A DNA stretch of 64,000 nucleotides from Anaeroplasma bactoclasticum (GTDB taxonomy: Bacteria > Bacillota_I > Bacilli_A > Acholeplasmatales > Anaeroplasmataceae), in assembly GCF_003550015.1 (NCBI RefSeq), contig NZ_QXEV01000006.1, forward strand, positions 31,430 to 95,429. The letters run 5' to 3'. Below are positions 53,459 through 63,010 of the stretch, in pieces. The position numbers were made by a program, and so were the translations under genes. Below the pieces are notes generated by a model that was not told where the DNA came from, made no database searches, and was given only the letters and a program-made list of their open reading frames with translations. Within the stretch, counting starts at the first letter, position 1, and each line of letters starts with the position of its first letter.

Positions 53459-53510
53459 TTCCCTTGTTTTTTTAAAATTTCCATTTATAATATAAATGGG
53501 ATGTGATGTT

Positions 53511-54578
53511 ATGGCAAATATATTAGATTATATGCATTGGCGTGGGGATTTATCCTTCTTACAGGATCAATTTAACATGATTGATAATTTAATATTTTCA
53601 AAGATAAGCTATATTGATTTTGAAGATGCAGTACCAAGCTATCCCTCTTCAAAAAAGGTCTTATTTAAGAATGCAGTCAATCATGTATTTGAAACACATG
53701 ATAAGGAAAAAATAGTATTAGGTCTTATTGTACCTAAAAGTATTATTACCTTAACGGATTTGGCAAAGGACACGAAAAGATTTGGTCAAATTTATGTATC
53801 CAATTATGTCAATATCATTGAAAAGAAAACCAAAACTCAGTTTTCAGCAATGGTATTCCATTTAGATGAGGACACAATTTATATCGCGTTTAGGGGAACG
53901 GATGATACATTAATTGGCTGGCAAGAAAATATTGATATGTTATATACCTGTCCTGTTGTAAGCCAAAATCTAGCAGTCGAATATGTAAATAAGATTGCGG
54001 ATTTATTTCCCGAGGCTAATATTTATTTAGGCGGTCATTCAAAGGGTGGAAATTTAGCTAATTTTGCAACAATTTACGCAAGAAGTGATGTTCAAGATAG
54101 AATTATTCATTGCTATACCAATGATGGGCAAGGAATGGATAAAAACTATATTGATATGGAAAAATATGAAAGGGTAAAAAGAAGAATTGTAAGAATTATT
54201 CCAGAGCTTGATGTTGTTGGTATGTTTTTTGATTGCTTTGCCGGAAGAACAATTATTGTAAAATCTAATGCGAAGGGAGTTTACCAGCATGATGGCTTTT
54301 CTTGGCAAATCAATGTAACAAACTTTGAGCTTGCTAAGGAGCTTGCTCCTAAGGCTAGAAAAATGGATAAGGCTTTAACTAAGCTTATAAGAGAAGTACC
54401 AAAAGAGGATAAGATAGTTTTAGGTAAAAATGTTTATGATTTCATTTTAGCCTCTCAATTAGATACCTTACTTGATTGTAAAAAGGAATCGATAAGATTA
54501 TTAAAATACTTAAATAAATTTAGTGGTAGGAGTAAGAAATTATTCTTACAGCTTGTAAGTGAATTTTTATTCTTTTAA
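53511..54578 (+). CDS. DUF2974 alpha/beta hydrolase
   Basis: 355 residues from ATG 53511. Lipase-like YIAFRGTDDTLIGWQENIDM and nucleophile loop GGHSKGGNLA (Ser about 178). The NILDYMHWRGDLSF start is typical for DUF2974 (Mbeg1-like) proteins. No signal peptide. Likely an esterase; substrate unknown. Confidence 0.82.
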   Translation: MANILDYMHWRGDLSFLQDQFNMIDNLIFSKISYIDFEDAVPSYPSSKKVLFKNAVNHVFETHDKEKIVLGLIVPKSIITLTDLAKDTKRFGQIYVSNYVNIIEKKTKTQFSAMVFHLDEDTIYIAFRGTDDTLIGWQENIDMLYTCPVVSQNLAVEYVNKIADLFPEANIYLGGHSKGGNLANFATIYARSDVQDRIIHCYTNDGQGMDKNYIDMEKYERVKRRIVRIIPELDVVGMFFDCFAGRTIIVKSNAKGVYQHDGFSWQINVTNFELAKELAPKARKMDKALTKLIREVPKEDKIVLGKNVYDFILASQLDTLLDCKKESIRLLKYLNKFSGRSKKLFLQLVSEFLFF

Positions 54579-54581
54579 AAT

Positions 54582-54604
54582 GAAGCCCATCGGGCTTCTT
54601 TTAT
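54582..54604 (+). terminator. Intrinsic terminator
   Basis: GAAGCCC (54582-54588) pairs with GGGCTTC (54592-54598), loop ATC, then T. Confidence 0.88.
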
Positions 54605-54784
54605 TTACTAGGAAATTGTATTTCTGTATTTTGTTTTATTCTTTGATTTTGATAAAAATATAATTCAAAATACACCATTTTCTCTCTTTTTTATATTGAA
54701 TTTCTCAAACTCAAAAACGGCTTACCTAATGGATTTTTTGCTGTTTTCGGGGGTATAATATTTCTAGAGAATGGAGGTGAAAAA

Positions 54785-56083
54785 ATGGGATTTAAAACAC
54801 TAAAATATCACTATAAAGCTTCAAATAGTGAAATTGCTATGTTAAAGCTTTTAACAAGGATATCAAAGAATTTATATAATGCTTCCTTATATTATTTAAG
54901 ACACTATTATTTTGAACATAAAACTATTCCTTCATATTATGATACGAACAAGGAATTAAAAATGAATGAGAATTTCCATATTATAAATACATACCAATCT
55001 ATATGTACTATTCGGTGTGCCCATAATAATATGTTGAAGTTTATTAAAAATCATGGGTCATTACCTAAGTATTTACCTAAAAATGGGTTTTATCCATTAT
55101 ATACAGATCAGGTAAGACCTATCATTCATAATGGACATAATTGTATAAAGCTACCATTATCTAATGATATGAGAACGAATAAAGTATTTTATAATGTTTA
55201 TCAGGATAAACTAATCAATGATAGTATTGAAGAATATTCTAATAAAGAATCAATGAATATCTTCTTTAGAATTCCTAAACTATTAGATGGAAAAGAAATA
55301 CATCAGGTAAGAATTGTTCCTGATAAAAGAGGAGAATACTATTCAATAGAATTCTCATATAAAGATATTGATTATGAATTAAAAAATATTGATGATAATA
55401 TAATGGGAATAGATTTGGGAGTTACTAATCTAGCATCTTGTGTAATGTATAATAATGAATCCTTTATCATTGATGGTAAGTTATTAATATCTAAGATACA
55501 ATACACTTCTAAAAGAATAGCTAAAGCACAATCTATATTACCAAGTGGTGTATATACATCTAAAAGAATTGATTCTTTAAGAAGAAAAAATAATGATTTT
55601 ATTAATGATTATTTGAATAAGGCGGTTAAAGAACTATTAAATAAGGCTAAAGAAAACAATATAAGTCAAATTATAGTTGGTTGGAATAAAGGAATAAAAA
55701 CTGGTGGAATCAAAAATGAAAGCCTAAAAGGAAAGAGGAGGGCTAAGACCAATCAGAAATTTATTTTGGTTCCAATATCTAAATTCAAAAATAAACTTAT
55801 ATTAAAATCTTTAGAATATGGGATAAATATAGTTGAGATTAATGAATCTTATACATCTGCGTCATCATTTTATGATAATGATGAAATAAAAAAAGATAAA
55901 CCTAGAAGTGGAAAGAGAATAAAAAGAGGATTATATAAAAGAAAAGACGGCAAAGTAATCAATGCTGATATAAATGCCGCCTTAAATATAATGAAAAAAT
56001 ATAAACGTAACTCAAATGATACAATTAAGTATTTGATGAGTAGAGGTCTAACAATACCTTATAGAGTACATGTAAATATGTAG
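54785..56083 (+). CDS. TnpB (IS200/IS605 OrfB-type) RNA-guided nuclease, no TnpA
   Basis: 432 residues with an N-terminal helix-rich domain and a RuvC core: GIDLGVTNLAS (Asp about 210), VEINESYTSASS (Glu about 352), NADINAALNI (Asp about 393). The usual four-Cys zinc ribbon between Glu and last Asp is missing; a Lys/Arg-rich stretch (KPRSGKRIKRGLYKRKDGK) takes its place, as in IS1341-like variants. All three acidic residues are kept, so it may still cut DNA. No tnpA is nearby. AATGGAGGTG site; TATAAT at about 54755. A hairpin (AAAACGGC 54714, GCTGTTTT 54740) lies upstream. Confidence 0.88.
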   Translation: MGFKTLKYHYKASNSEIAMLKLLTRISKNLYNASLYYLRHYYFEHKTIPSYYDTNKELKMNENFHIINTYQSICTIRCAHNNMLKFIKNHGSLPKYLPKNGFYPLYTDQVRPIIHNGHNCIKLPLSNDMRTNKVFYNVYQDKLINDSIEEYSNKESMNIFFRIPKLLDGKEIHQVRIVPDKRGEYYSIEFSYKDIDYELKNIDDNIMGIDLGVTNLASCVMYNNESFIIDGKLLISKIQYTSKRIAKAQSILPSGVYTSKRIDSLRRKNNDFINDYLNKAVKELLNKAKENNISQIIVGWNKGIKTGGIKNESLKGKRRAKTNQKFILVPISKFKNKLILKSLEYGINIVEINESYTSASSFYDNDEIKKDKPRSGKRIKRGLYKRKDGKVINADINAALNIMKKYKRNSNDTIKYLMSRGLTIPYRVHVNM

Positions 56084-56114
56084 AAATACATAATTACATA
56101 TAAATTCGTTAAAA

Positions 56115-56158
56115 CATGAGTTTACTCATGGAGTGAATTTATTCACTTTTGTTCTTTT
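56115..56158 (+). other. Paired hairpins at the TnpB right end (candidate guide-RNA end or terminator)
   Basis: CATGAG-TTTA-CTCATG (56115-56130) and AGTGAAT-TT-ATTCACT (56132-56147) followed by TTTTGTTCTTTT. In IS605-type elements the guide RNA lies at the 3' end of tnpB and the right end carries a subterminal hairpin. The second hairpin also looks like a terminator. Not verified. Confidence 0.5.
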
Positions 56159-56224
56159 CTAATAAAATTTAATTGTTAGATTTGTTAAAGTTTAATATAA
56201 TAACATTAATGGGTGATGTGTATT

Positions 56225-58051
56225 ATGGATATATTTAAATTTTTAGAGAAGTTTAAAAATGAATATATGAAAAATAGAAATCTTCAAATCGATGTGGAAG
56301 AGGCTTTATTTTCTATTGATTCCTTTGATAAATGGAAGGAATCTTTAATTAAAAGAAGTAAGATTACAAGAAAAATCTATTTAGAAAATGAAGAATTAAT
56401 AGAAAAGCTTAAAGAGTATTTAAATATAGAATTAAATGAAGATATTGCTTTAGCATTTTATAATGTTTTATTAGAAATGTATGAAAACGAATGTGATGAT
56501 TATCCTGTGATGAAGCTAATCATTGATAAGATATTACCCTATTATACAAATACGAATAACTATGGAAAGCTTGTGAAAATATATCATATGCTCGCTTTTG
56601 AATATTATGAGGCCTTTGGTAGAACAGGAGAGGCTAAATATATAAAGCAAGCCTGTGAGTGGTATAAAAAGGTTATTTCTTATAAGGATTATTATAGTGA
56701 AATAAAGGATAGCGATGAAAGAATTCAAATATTCATTGCTTATAGCAATTTAATTGCTCCATTTGGTCAAATGAAGGATGGCACAAAGGATATGGTATTT
56801 GATTATTATGATCAGGTATTAGAGTTCTTTAATTCAAAGCTAGTTCAAGACCTAGATGGTAAGAATGAATATTTCATAAAGCATATTGAACAAATCAAAA
56901 GAGATATTTTATATGTAGATGAGGGAATTGAAACTGCAACAGATAAGGTTAAATCTAGATTCTATGATTTAGTTGATAATTATCCTTTAGTAGAGGATGA
57001 TTTAGAAGGTAATTATTTTAGAGCAAAGTGTAAAGCGGATTTACTTAGAGGAATTGTATCTAAGGATTCCATTATGGAAAAAATAACGAATAATATTGAA
57101 TCACTACCTTTACCTAATTATGATAGTGATCCTGATGATACCCTATTACTTATTTTAAATTATCATAATAACGCAATTGATTTATATGATTTAATATGTA
57201 ATTCAGCTAGTGATAAAAATAAGTATTTAGATAGAGTTTTAGATAAGCTAATAAAGGTTCATACGCAAATTCCTTATGGCTTTTATACGCAAATGATGAA
57301 TAATGTATGTCAGGAATTCTATAGAGATTTACATGGCATATTAACAGATTATAAAGATAAGAAAAGCTTACTTCTAAAATTAATTTTAGTTAGACAGCCT
57401 ACAACATATATTCATTCTTTAATGGTATCTGAGATTGCATCTATCATTGCAAAGGAAATGATAGAAGAAAACCCTGAATTCTTTATTGGACCATTAAATA
57501 TAAATAGTATAGAGGATGTAAAAAATAAAAAAGAGGATATATTATCCTATATTTTAAATGCTGGCTTATTACATGATGTTGGTAAATGCTTTATTGTGGA
57601 TATAGTAAATAGACAAAATAGAAGATTATCTAGCGAGGAGTTTTCTTTAATTAAAACGCATCCTTCCTTAGGCTTAAAAATGATAGAAGAGGATATGGAT
57701 TTTAAGGATTATTTTGATATCATGGATGGACATCATAAATGGTATAATGATTTAGGTGGATATCCTTTAGAATTTAATAAAAAGGAATCTCCATATTCCT
57801 TTTATATCGATTTAATAACTATAGCCGATTGTATGGATGCTGCAACAGATATTTTAGGTAGAAATTATACAAGTGGTAAGAATTTTGATACCCTATATCA
57901 AGAATTAGTTAAAGAGTCTGGTACAAGATATAATCCTAAGATTGTAAAATTTATAGGTGATCATAAGAGCCTATATCAAAAATTAAGTGATTTAACTAGC
58001 GATGGTAGAGCAAATATTTATTTTAAGGCTTACCAAGAAATATTAAAATAA
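56225..58051 (+). CDS. HD-GYP domain protein
   Basis: 608 residues from ATG 56225. A long helical N-terminus (about 1-360, TPR-like pairs of helices) precedes an HD-GYP domain: HSLMVSEIASIIAKEM, LLHDVGKC (about 449-456), GHHKWYNDLGGYP (about 503). HD-GYP enzymes break down cyclic di-GMP. The helical front end lacks a known sensor domain. No other c-di-GMP gene is in the window. Confidence 0.82.
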   Translation: MDIFKFLEKFKNEYMKNRNLQIDVEEALFSIDSFDKWKESLIKRSKITRKIYLENEELIEKLKEYLNIELNEDIALAFYNVLLEMYENECDDYPVMKLIIDKILPYYTNTNNYGKLVKIYHMLAFEYYEAFGRTGEAKYIKQACEWYKKVISYKDYYSEIKDSDERIQIFIAYSNLIAPFGQMKDGTKDMVFDYYDQVLEFFNSKLVQDLDGKNEYFIKHIEQIKRDILYVDEGIETATDKVKSRFYDLVDNYPLVEDDLEGNYFRAKCKADLLRGIVSKDSIMEKITNNIESLPLPNYDSDPDDTLLLILNYHNNAIDLYDLICNSASDKNKYLDRVLDKLIKVHTQIPYGFYTQMMNNVCQEFYRDLHGILTDYKDKKSLLLKLILVRQPTTYIHSLMVSEIASIIAKEMIEENPEFFIGPLNINSIEDVKNKKEDILSYILNAGLLHDVGKCFIVDIVNRQNRRLSSEEFSLIKTHPSLGLKMIEEDMDFKDYFDIMDGHHKWYNDLGGYPLEFNKKESPYSFYIDLITIADCMDAATDILGRNYTSGKNFDTLYQELVKESGTRYNPKIVKFIGDHKSLYQKLSDLTSDGRANIYFKAYQEILK

Positions 58052-58053
58052 TA

Positions 58054-58082
58054 AAAATGGTGAATTTCAAACTCACCATTTT
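58054..58082. terminator. Bidirectional terminator
   Basis: AAAATGGTGA (58054-58063) pairs with TCACCATTTT (58073-58082). Confidence 0.88.
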
Positions 58083-58089
58083 TTCATCT

Positions 58090-59202
58090 TTATATGCCTA
58101 ATAATTCTTCAATTTCTTTTACAGAGGATTCATAATCCTGATTTGTTGCAGAAACTACATAATCGCAAATTTCTTCATTTCTCTTTTCATCTTCAATAGA
58201 AATAAGACGATTTACCTTATCCTCATGAGAGCATTTCTTATTTAATATAGAAGAAATTAATTCCTTACGGTCCTTTTTAATATAAATCGTAATGACATTT
58301 TCATATCTTGATTTTAATGCCATAGCTCCACAAATATCCATAGTAGCTAAAACAGATTTACCCTTAGCTAAAATCTTATCGACATCATCCTTTTTAGAGC
58401 CATATCCATGACCAGCATACATTGTAGATTCAAAGAATACTTTGGAATCTAACATTTCAAAGAATTGATCTTTGGATACATAATTATACCAATCATTTTC
58501 ATATACAGCAGTAGGGTCTGCAGTAGTATATGTTTTAAGCTTTTCTAAGCATGGCTTATCATCTAAAAGCTTTTTAGCTATTTTAGATTTACCTGAACCA
58601 GATGGTCCAACTAAAATAACGATACCTGGTTGGATAAGCTTATCAACATTGAATAGATAGCTTTTAGAGATGACTTCAACTAATTTTAAGAATTCATCAT
58701 AGCTATTTACCGCAAGCATACCAGTTGCGTTCATATTCCAAGGCTTACGCATTAAAATAGGGTAAGCAGCACTGGATTTAAAGATATTATGCATACCATC
58801 ATCAAATAGGATATCGACATTGATTTTATCCTTTCTTGATCCCATATAAATGTTTTCCTTTGGGATTTCTGGGAATTCCTCCATAATTCTTTGAGCACGT
58901 ATTCCCATAAACTCAGGATAAATGGATGTAGATATAAATACCTCTGTCATTTTAGTTAGCTTTCTTACAAATTCCTTAGCTCCTTCAATGACTGGCTGTG
59001 TTCTAAAAAATTCAGGGTCATTGAAGAATTCAAAAATGACATCCGCACGAGTACCAAGCTTTCCCCAGTGATCTACTTCGTAGATAGTAAGGGGTGGGTC
59101 ATAGTGGTATTTTTCGTTTGCAAGCTTTATCGCATAGGGAATGCATTCAAGTAGTAAATCATCAACATCTAGGGCTGTTGACATTCTAAATCTTTTACTC
59201 AT
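58090..59202 (-). CDS. 5'-nucleotidase-like HAD fused to a guanylate-kinase-like domain
   Basis: 370 residues. Residues 1-185 are a HAD of the 5'-nucleotidase C type (ALDVDDLLLE about 10-19; GSRKDKINVDILFDDGMHN). Residues about 190-370 have a P-loop GPSGSGKSKIAKKLL (about 199) and a guanylate-kinase-like fold. A nucleotidase and a kinase in one chain suggest nucleotide balance or repair; I do not know a characterised example. AGGAGA ribosome site. Confidence 0.75.
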   Translation of the reverse strand: MSKRFRMSTALDVDDLLLECIPYAIKLANEKYHYDPPLTIYEVDHWGKLGTRADVIFEFFNDPEFFRTQPVIEGAKEFVRKLTKMTEVFISTSIYPEFMGIRAQRIMEEFPEIPKENIYMGSRKDKINVDILFDDGMHNIFKSSAAYPILMRKPWNMNATGMLAVNSYDEFLKLVEVISKSYLFNVDKLIQPGIVILVGPSGSGKSKIAKKLLDDKPCLEKLKTYTTADPTAVYENDWYNYVSKDQFFEMLDSKVFFESTMYAGHGYGSKKDDVDKILAKGKSVLATMDICGAMALKSRYENVITIYIKKDRKELISSILNKKCSHEDKVNRLISIEDEKRNEEICDYVVSATNQDYESSVKEIEELLGI

Positions 59203-59230
59203 ATTGACTCTCCTTCTCTAATAGTTTTGT

Positions 59231-59298
59231 ATTTTAGTATAACATTTTTTTAATGAAAATAAAGATTTAAATTATAAAATGTTTTTTCATACTAAAAT
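59231..59298. repeat. 10-bp inverted repeat pair in the degV-plsX control region
   Basis: ATTTTAGTAT (59231-59240) and ATACTAAAAT (59289-59298) are exact reverse complements, one in each divergent promoter area. They resemble half of a FapR site (TTAGTAC...), which would fit control of the plsX operon, but no fapR is seen. Confidence 0.4.
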
Positions 59299-59352
59299 TA
59301 TAGCATTTTTTAATAAAAAAAAGTAAAGTTTATAGTACAAAATTAAAATCTT

Positions 59353-59361
59353 TGGTATAAT
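59353..59361 (+). promoter_or_regulatory. Extended -10 promoter of the fakB-fakA-plsX operon
   Basis: TGGTATAAT; the -35 is weak. Confidence 0.65.
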
Positions 59362-59414
59362 ATTTTTTAGAGTACACGAACATATAATGTGTTTTTACAA
59401 TTAGGAGGAAATTT

Positions 59415-60305
59415 ATGAAGAATTTTTATGTATTCACAGATTCAACATCTGATGTTGAAAAGAAATATCGCGATGAATTAGATTTCGGATATTTAAAGAT
59501 GGCTTTTAGAGTCGATGAAAAAGATTATGATGCAGATTTAGAGTGGAGTGTTTTATCCGCTGCTGATTTCTATAATAAAATGAGACAAGGAAATAGAGCT
59601 ACAACAAATCAGATTTTAACAACTGAGGTTGAGGCTAAGTTTGCGGAAGCATTTGAAAAGGGCTTAGATGTATTCTATTTAGCATGTTCATCTAAATTAT
59701 CTACATCTGTAAACTATGCAAAGGTTATTGGTGAAGAGGTAGTATCTAAATACCCAGGAAGAAAATTTGTATGCTACGATTCTCTAAGAAGCTGTTATGC
59801 AGAAGGCTTAATGGCTATTGATGCAGCACGTATGGCAAATGAGGGTAAAACATTAGATGAGGTTGTTGCTTATTTTGATGAATATAAATTAAATTATCAG
59901 ACATTCGCAACAGTAGGATCCCTAAACTGGCTAAAGATGGCTGGTAGAGTTAAGGCCTCTGCAGCATTCTTTGGTAATCTATTTGGTGTTAAGCCAATTA
60001 TTTGTGGAGATACTAAGGGTAATAACTATGGATTTAAGAAGGTTAAGGGTAGAAAGACTTCCTTAGATGAATTAGTTAATTTCACTGTAGAAAGAATTAC
60101 GGATGCTGAAAATAGAACAGTATATGTTGAGCATGGTGATAATTTAAAGGATGCAGAATATGTTGCTAAAGAGATTCAAGAGAAGACTAAGTGTAAAGCA
60201 GTAAATATTTCCTCCTTAGGTCCAATCATTGGTGCATCTTGTGGACCAGATACAATTATTGTAAACTTCTACGGCAAGAAGATGGATATTACTGGTGAGG
60301 AGTAA
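59415..60305 (+). CDS. DegV-family fatty-acid-binding protein (FakB)
   Basis: 296 residues, FTDSTSDVEKKYRDE start, YLACSSKLSTSVN, SLGPIIGASCGPDT. It presents a bound fatty acid to FakA. First of three genes (6 bp then 12 bp gaps) that feed acyl-phosphate to PlsX. Strong TTAGGAGGAAA site. Confidence 0.9.
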   Translation: MKNFYVFTDSTSDVEKKYRDELDFGYLKMAFRVDEKDYDADLEWSVLSAADFYNKMRQGNRATTNQILTTEVEAKFAEAFEKGLDVFYLACSSKLSTSVNYAKVIGEEVVSKYPGRKFVCYDSLRSCYAEGLMAIDAARMANEGKTLDEVVAYFDEYKLNYQTFATVGSLNWLKMAGRVKASAAFFGNLFGVKPIICGDTKGNNYGFKKVKGRKTSLDELVNFTVERITDAENRTVYVEHGDNLKDAEYVAKEIQEKTKCKAVNISSLGPIIGASCGPDTIIVNFYGKKMDITGEE

Positions 60306-60310
60306 TCACC

Positions 60311-61969
60311 ATGATATTAAATAAGGTAAATGGACAGGACTATGTTACCTTAGTTGTTGCAGGTGCAAGATCTCTTGCTAACGACTTTGAAAGAATTAAT
60401 GCATTAAATGTTTTCCCAGTACCTGATGGAGATACAGGTACAAATATGAAGATGACCATTGAAGGTGGTGCATCGGAAGGCTTAAAGAGCAAGGAAACAA
60501 AAATTGGATTGATTTCTAAACAAATGGCTCGTTCCATGGTTTTATCCGCTCGTGGAAATTCTGGCGTAATTACATCTCAATTCTTTAAGGGACTATCCTT
60601 AGGCTTTGAGGGCAAGGATGAGGTTGATGTTAAGGGCTTTGCCGAGGCCATGCTAGAAGGAACAAAGAAATCATATAGTGTTGTTCAAAATCCAACCGAG
60701 GGTACAATTTTAACTGTAATGAGAGAGGCTGGTGAAGCTTCTTATAAAGAACTTACAGATACAATGACTTTACCTGAATATTTACAAATTTATTTAGATA
60801 AGGCTAAGGAATCCTTAGACCATACACCAGAGCTTTTAGCTGTTTTAAAGGAAGCTGGTGTAATCGATTCTGGTGGAGCAGGATTCTGCTTAATCATTGA
60901 AGGTATGCTAAAGGCATCTAAGGATGAAATTGTTGAGGCTACAAATGCTTCTAATATTTCGATTGTTGATAATTCCGGCTTTGATGCTGATTCAGAACTT
61001 ACATGGGGTTATTGTACAGAGTTTATTTTGCAGCTTCAAAATTCAAAAGTAGATATTCCTAATTTTGATTTAAAGGTAATTCAGGATTATTTAGAAACTA
61101 TAGGTAATTCTATAGTATCCTTTAAGGATGAGGATTTAGTTAAGGTACATGTACATACCTTTGACCCAGGCTTAGTATTAACAGAAATGCGTAAGTATGG
61201 TGAATTCATAACAATTAAGATTGAGAATATGAATGTACAGCATACCGAAAATAATGAAATTATTGCATCTAGCCAAGAAGAAGTAGCAGAACCAAAGGAG
61301 CATAAAAAGTATGCATCTGTAGCTGTTGCAAACGGTGAAGGCTTAGTTCGCTCATTTAAAGAAATGGGTGTAGATGAGGTTGTCACTGGTGGACAGACAA
61401 TGAATACTTCTACAGAGGATTTCTTAAATGCTTTTCACAAGATTGATGCAGAATATATTTTAGTATTCCCTAATAATGGAAATATCGTTATGGCTGCTAA
61501 GCAGGCTGCAGAAAACTATGACAAGGCAAAAGTTTATGTAATTCCTACAAAAACTATAGCTGAAGGATATTCTGCAGTATCTATGCTTAATTTTGAATGC
61601 GATGATATAGATGAGATTGTAGAAGCTGAAAAAGAAGTTATCAAAAATGTTTCTACATTAGAGGTTACATATTCTATTAGAGATACTGCTATTAATGGTA
61701 TTAAGATTAAAAAGGGCGATTATATTTGTATTTATAATGGTGATTTAATCGCCTCCGATAAGGATAGAATTGAAGCAGTTAAAAAATCTTTAAAGAAGAT
61801 TAAGGATTTTTCTGATAAGCAGGTTATGACTATGCTTTGTGGACAGGATGTAAAAATTGAGGAATGTGATGTCATTCGTGAATTTGCTGAAACCTTAAAT
61901 TCTTATATTGAGGTATATCCATTAAAGGGTAATCAGGATATTTATTCTTATATTATTGGTATTGAATAA
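60311..61969 (+). CDS. fakA: Fatty acid kinase FakA (DAK2-domain, YloV type)
   Basis: 552 residues. N-terminal DhaL-type kinase (FPVPDGDTGTNM, SARGNSGVITSQ, about 30-80), a middle domain (DLVKVHVHTFDPG), and a C-terminal DegV-like part. It phosphorylates FakB-bound fatty acids. Set between fakB and plsX, the logical order for phospholipid synthesis from outside fatty acids. Confidence 0.92.
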   Translation: MILNKVNGQDYVTLVVAGARSLANDFERINALNVFPVPDGDTGTNMKMTIEGGASEGLKSKETKIGLISKQMARSMVLSARGNSGVITSQFFKGLSLGFEGKDEVDVKGFAEAMLEGTKKSYSVVQNPTEGTILTVMREAGEASYKELTDTMTLPEYLQIYLDKAKESLDHTPELLAVLKEAGVIDSGGAGFCLIIEGMLKASKDEIVEATNASNISIVDNSGFDADSELTWGYCTEFILQLQNSKVDIPNFDLKVIQDYLETIGNSIVSFKDEDLVKVHVHTFDPGLVLTEMRKYGEFITIKIENMNVQHTENNEIIASSQEEVAEPKEHKKYASVAVANGEGLVRSFKEMGVDEVVTGGQTMNTSTEDFLNAFHKIDAEYILVFPNNGNIVMAAKQAAENYDKAKVYVIPTKTIAEGYSAVSMLNFECDDIDEIVEAEKEVIKNVSTLEVTYSIRDTAINGIKIKKGDYICIYNGDLIASDKDRIEAVKKSLKKIKDFSDKQVMTMLCGQDVKIEECDVIREFAETLNSYIEVYPLKGNQDIYSYIIGIE

Positions 61970-61981
61970 GAGGATATTATA

Positions 61982-62968
61982 ATGATAAAAATAGTTGTTG
62001 ATCTTATGGGTGCAGATAAACCTGCAAATGAGCTAGTATCTGGTGCCATTAAAGCAATAAATGAAAATAAGGATTTAACTGTAGTTTTATGTGCCAAAGA
62101 AGAAGTTATTTTACCCGTTTTGGATACTTTAACATATAATAAGGAACAGGTTGAAATCGTAAACTGTACAGAAGAAATTACAAATAATGATATTCCTACT
62201 AAAGCATTTAGAAAAAAGCCAGATTCAAGCTTAGTTAAGGGCTTAAATATTTGTAAAAATGATCCTTTAGCTGGAGGCTTTGTATCCTGTGGTTCTACAG
62301 GCGCTGTCCTTGTTTCATCTATGTTTATTTTAGGTAGAATTGGTGAGGTTAGACCATGCCTTGCTTGCCTACTTTTAGGTAATGATGGTGAATTCTTAAT
62401 TAGTGATTGTGGTGCAAATGTAGATTGTAAGCCAGAGCAAATTGTAGATTTTGCAAAAATGGGTGTTGCCTATATGAAGGCTAAGGGAATTGAAAACCCA
62501 AGAGTACGCCTACTTTCTAATGGTGCTGAAGAAAAGAAGGGGCCTGATGCAATCAAGGAAGCTCATCAAATGCTAAAAGCATCTGGATTAAATTTCTTAG
62601 GAAATGTAGAAGGAAAGGATATTTTAGCATCTACTTGTGATGTAGTTGCTGCAGATGGCTTTGGTGGAAATACTGTAATTAAGACGATTGAAGGTACAGC
62701 AAAGGCTCTATTTATGGATTTACTTGCTAAAGCTAAGGCTTCAACAAGTGAAGCGGAAGCACTAGTTTTAAAGAAGACTGTAAAAGAGCTTATGGCAAAA
62801 TATGATTACAACACCCTAGGTGGTGCAAATCTACTTGGTGTTACAAAGCCAGTTATTAAGGGTCATGGTGCTGGTGAGGCAGAAACTTTCTATAATATGA
62901 TTAAGGAAGCTTATGCTTTAGCTAAAGGCAATATGATTGGAATAATGGAAAAATTATTGACAGAATAA
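61982..62968 (+). CDS. plsX: Phosphate acyltransferase PlsX
   Basis: 328 residues. VVDLMGADKPANELVSGAI, SCGSTGAVL, DCGANVDCKP, DGFGGNTVIKTIEG. It interconverts acyl-ACP and acyl-phosphate. Many Firmicutes have fabD/acpP after plsX; here the downstream site is occupied by a group II intron. Confidence 0.93.
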   Translation: MIKIVVDLMGADKPANELVSGAIKAINENKDLTVVLCAKEEVILPVLDTLTYNKEQVEIVNCTEEITNNDIPTKAFRKKPDSSLVKGLNICKNDPLAGGFVSCGSTGAVLVSSMFILGRIGEVRPCLACLLLGNDGEFLISDCGANVDCKPEQIVDFAKMGVAYMKAKGIENPRVRLLSNGAEEKKGPDAIKEAHQMLKASGLNFLGNVEGKDILASTCDVVAADGFGGNTVIKTIEGTAKALFMDLLAKAKASTSEAEALVLKKTVKELMAKYDYNTLGGANLLGVTKPVIKGHGAGEAETFYNMIKEAYALAKGNMIGIMEKLLTE

Positions 62969-62976
62969 GGTAAATA

Positions 62977-63010
62977 AAAGCATTTCAATTCATTTTGGAA
63001 TGCTTTATTT
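62977..63010 (+). terminator. plsX terminator, group II intron target
   Basis: AAAGCATT (62977-62984) pairs with AATGCTTT (62999-63006), followed by ATTT. The intron begins at 63011, immediately after. Confidence 0.8.
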
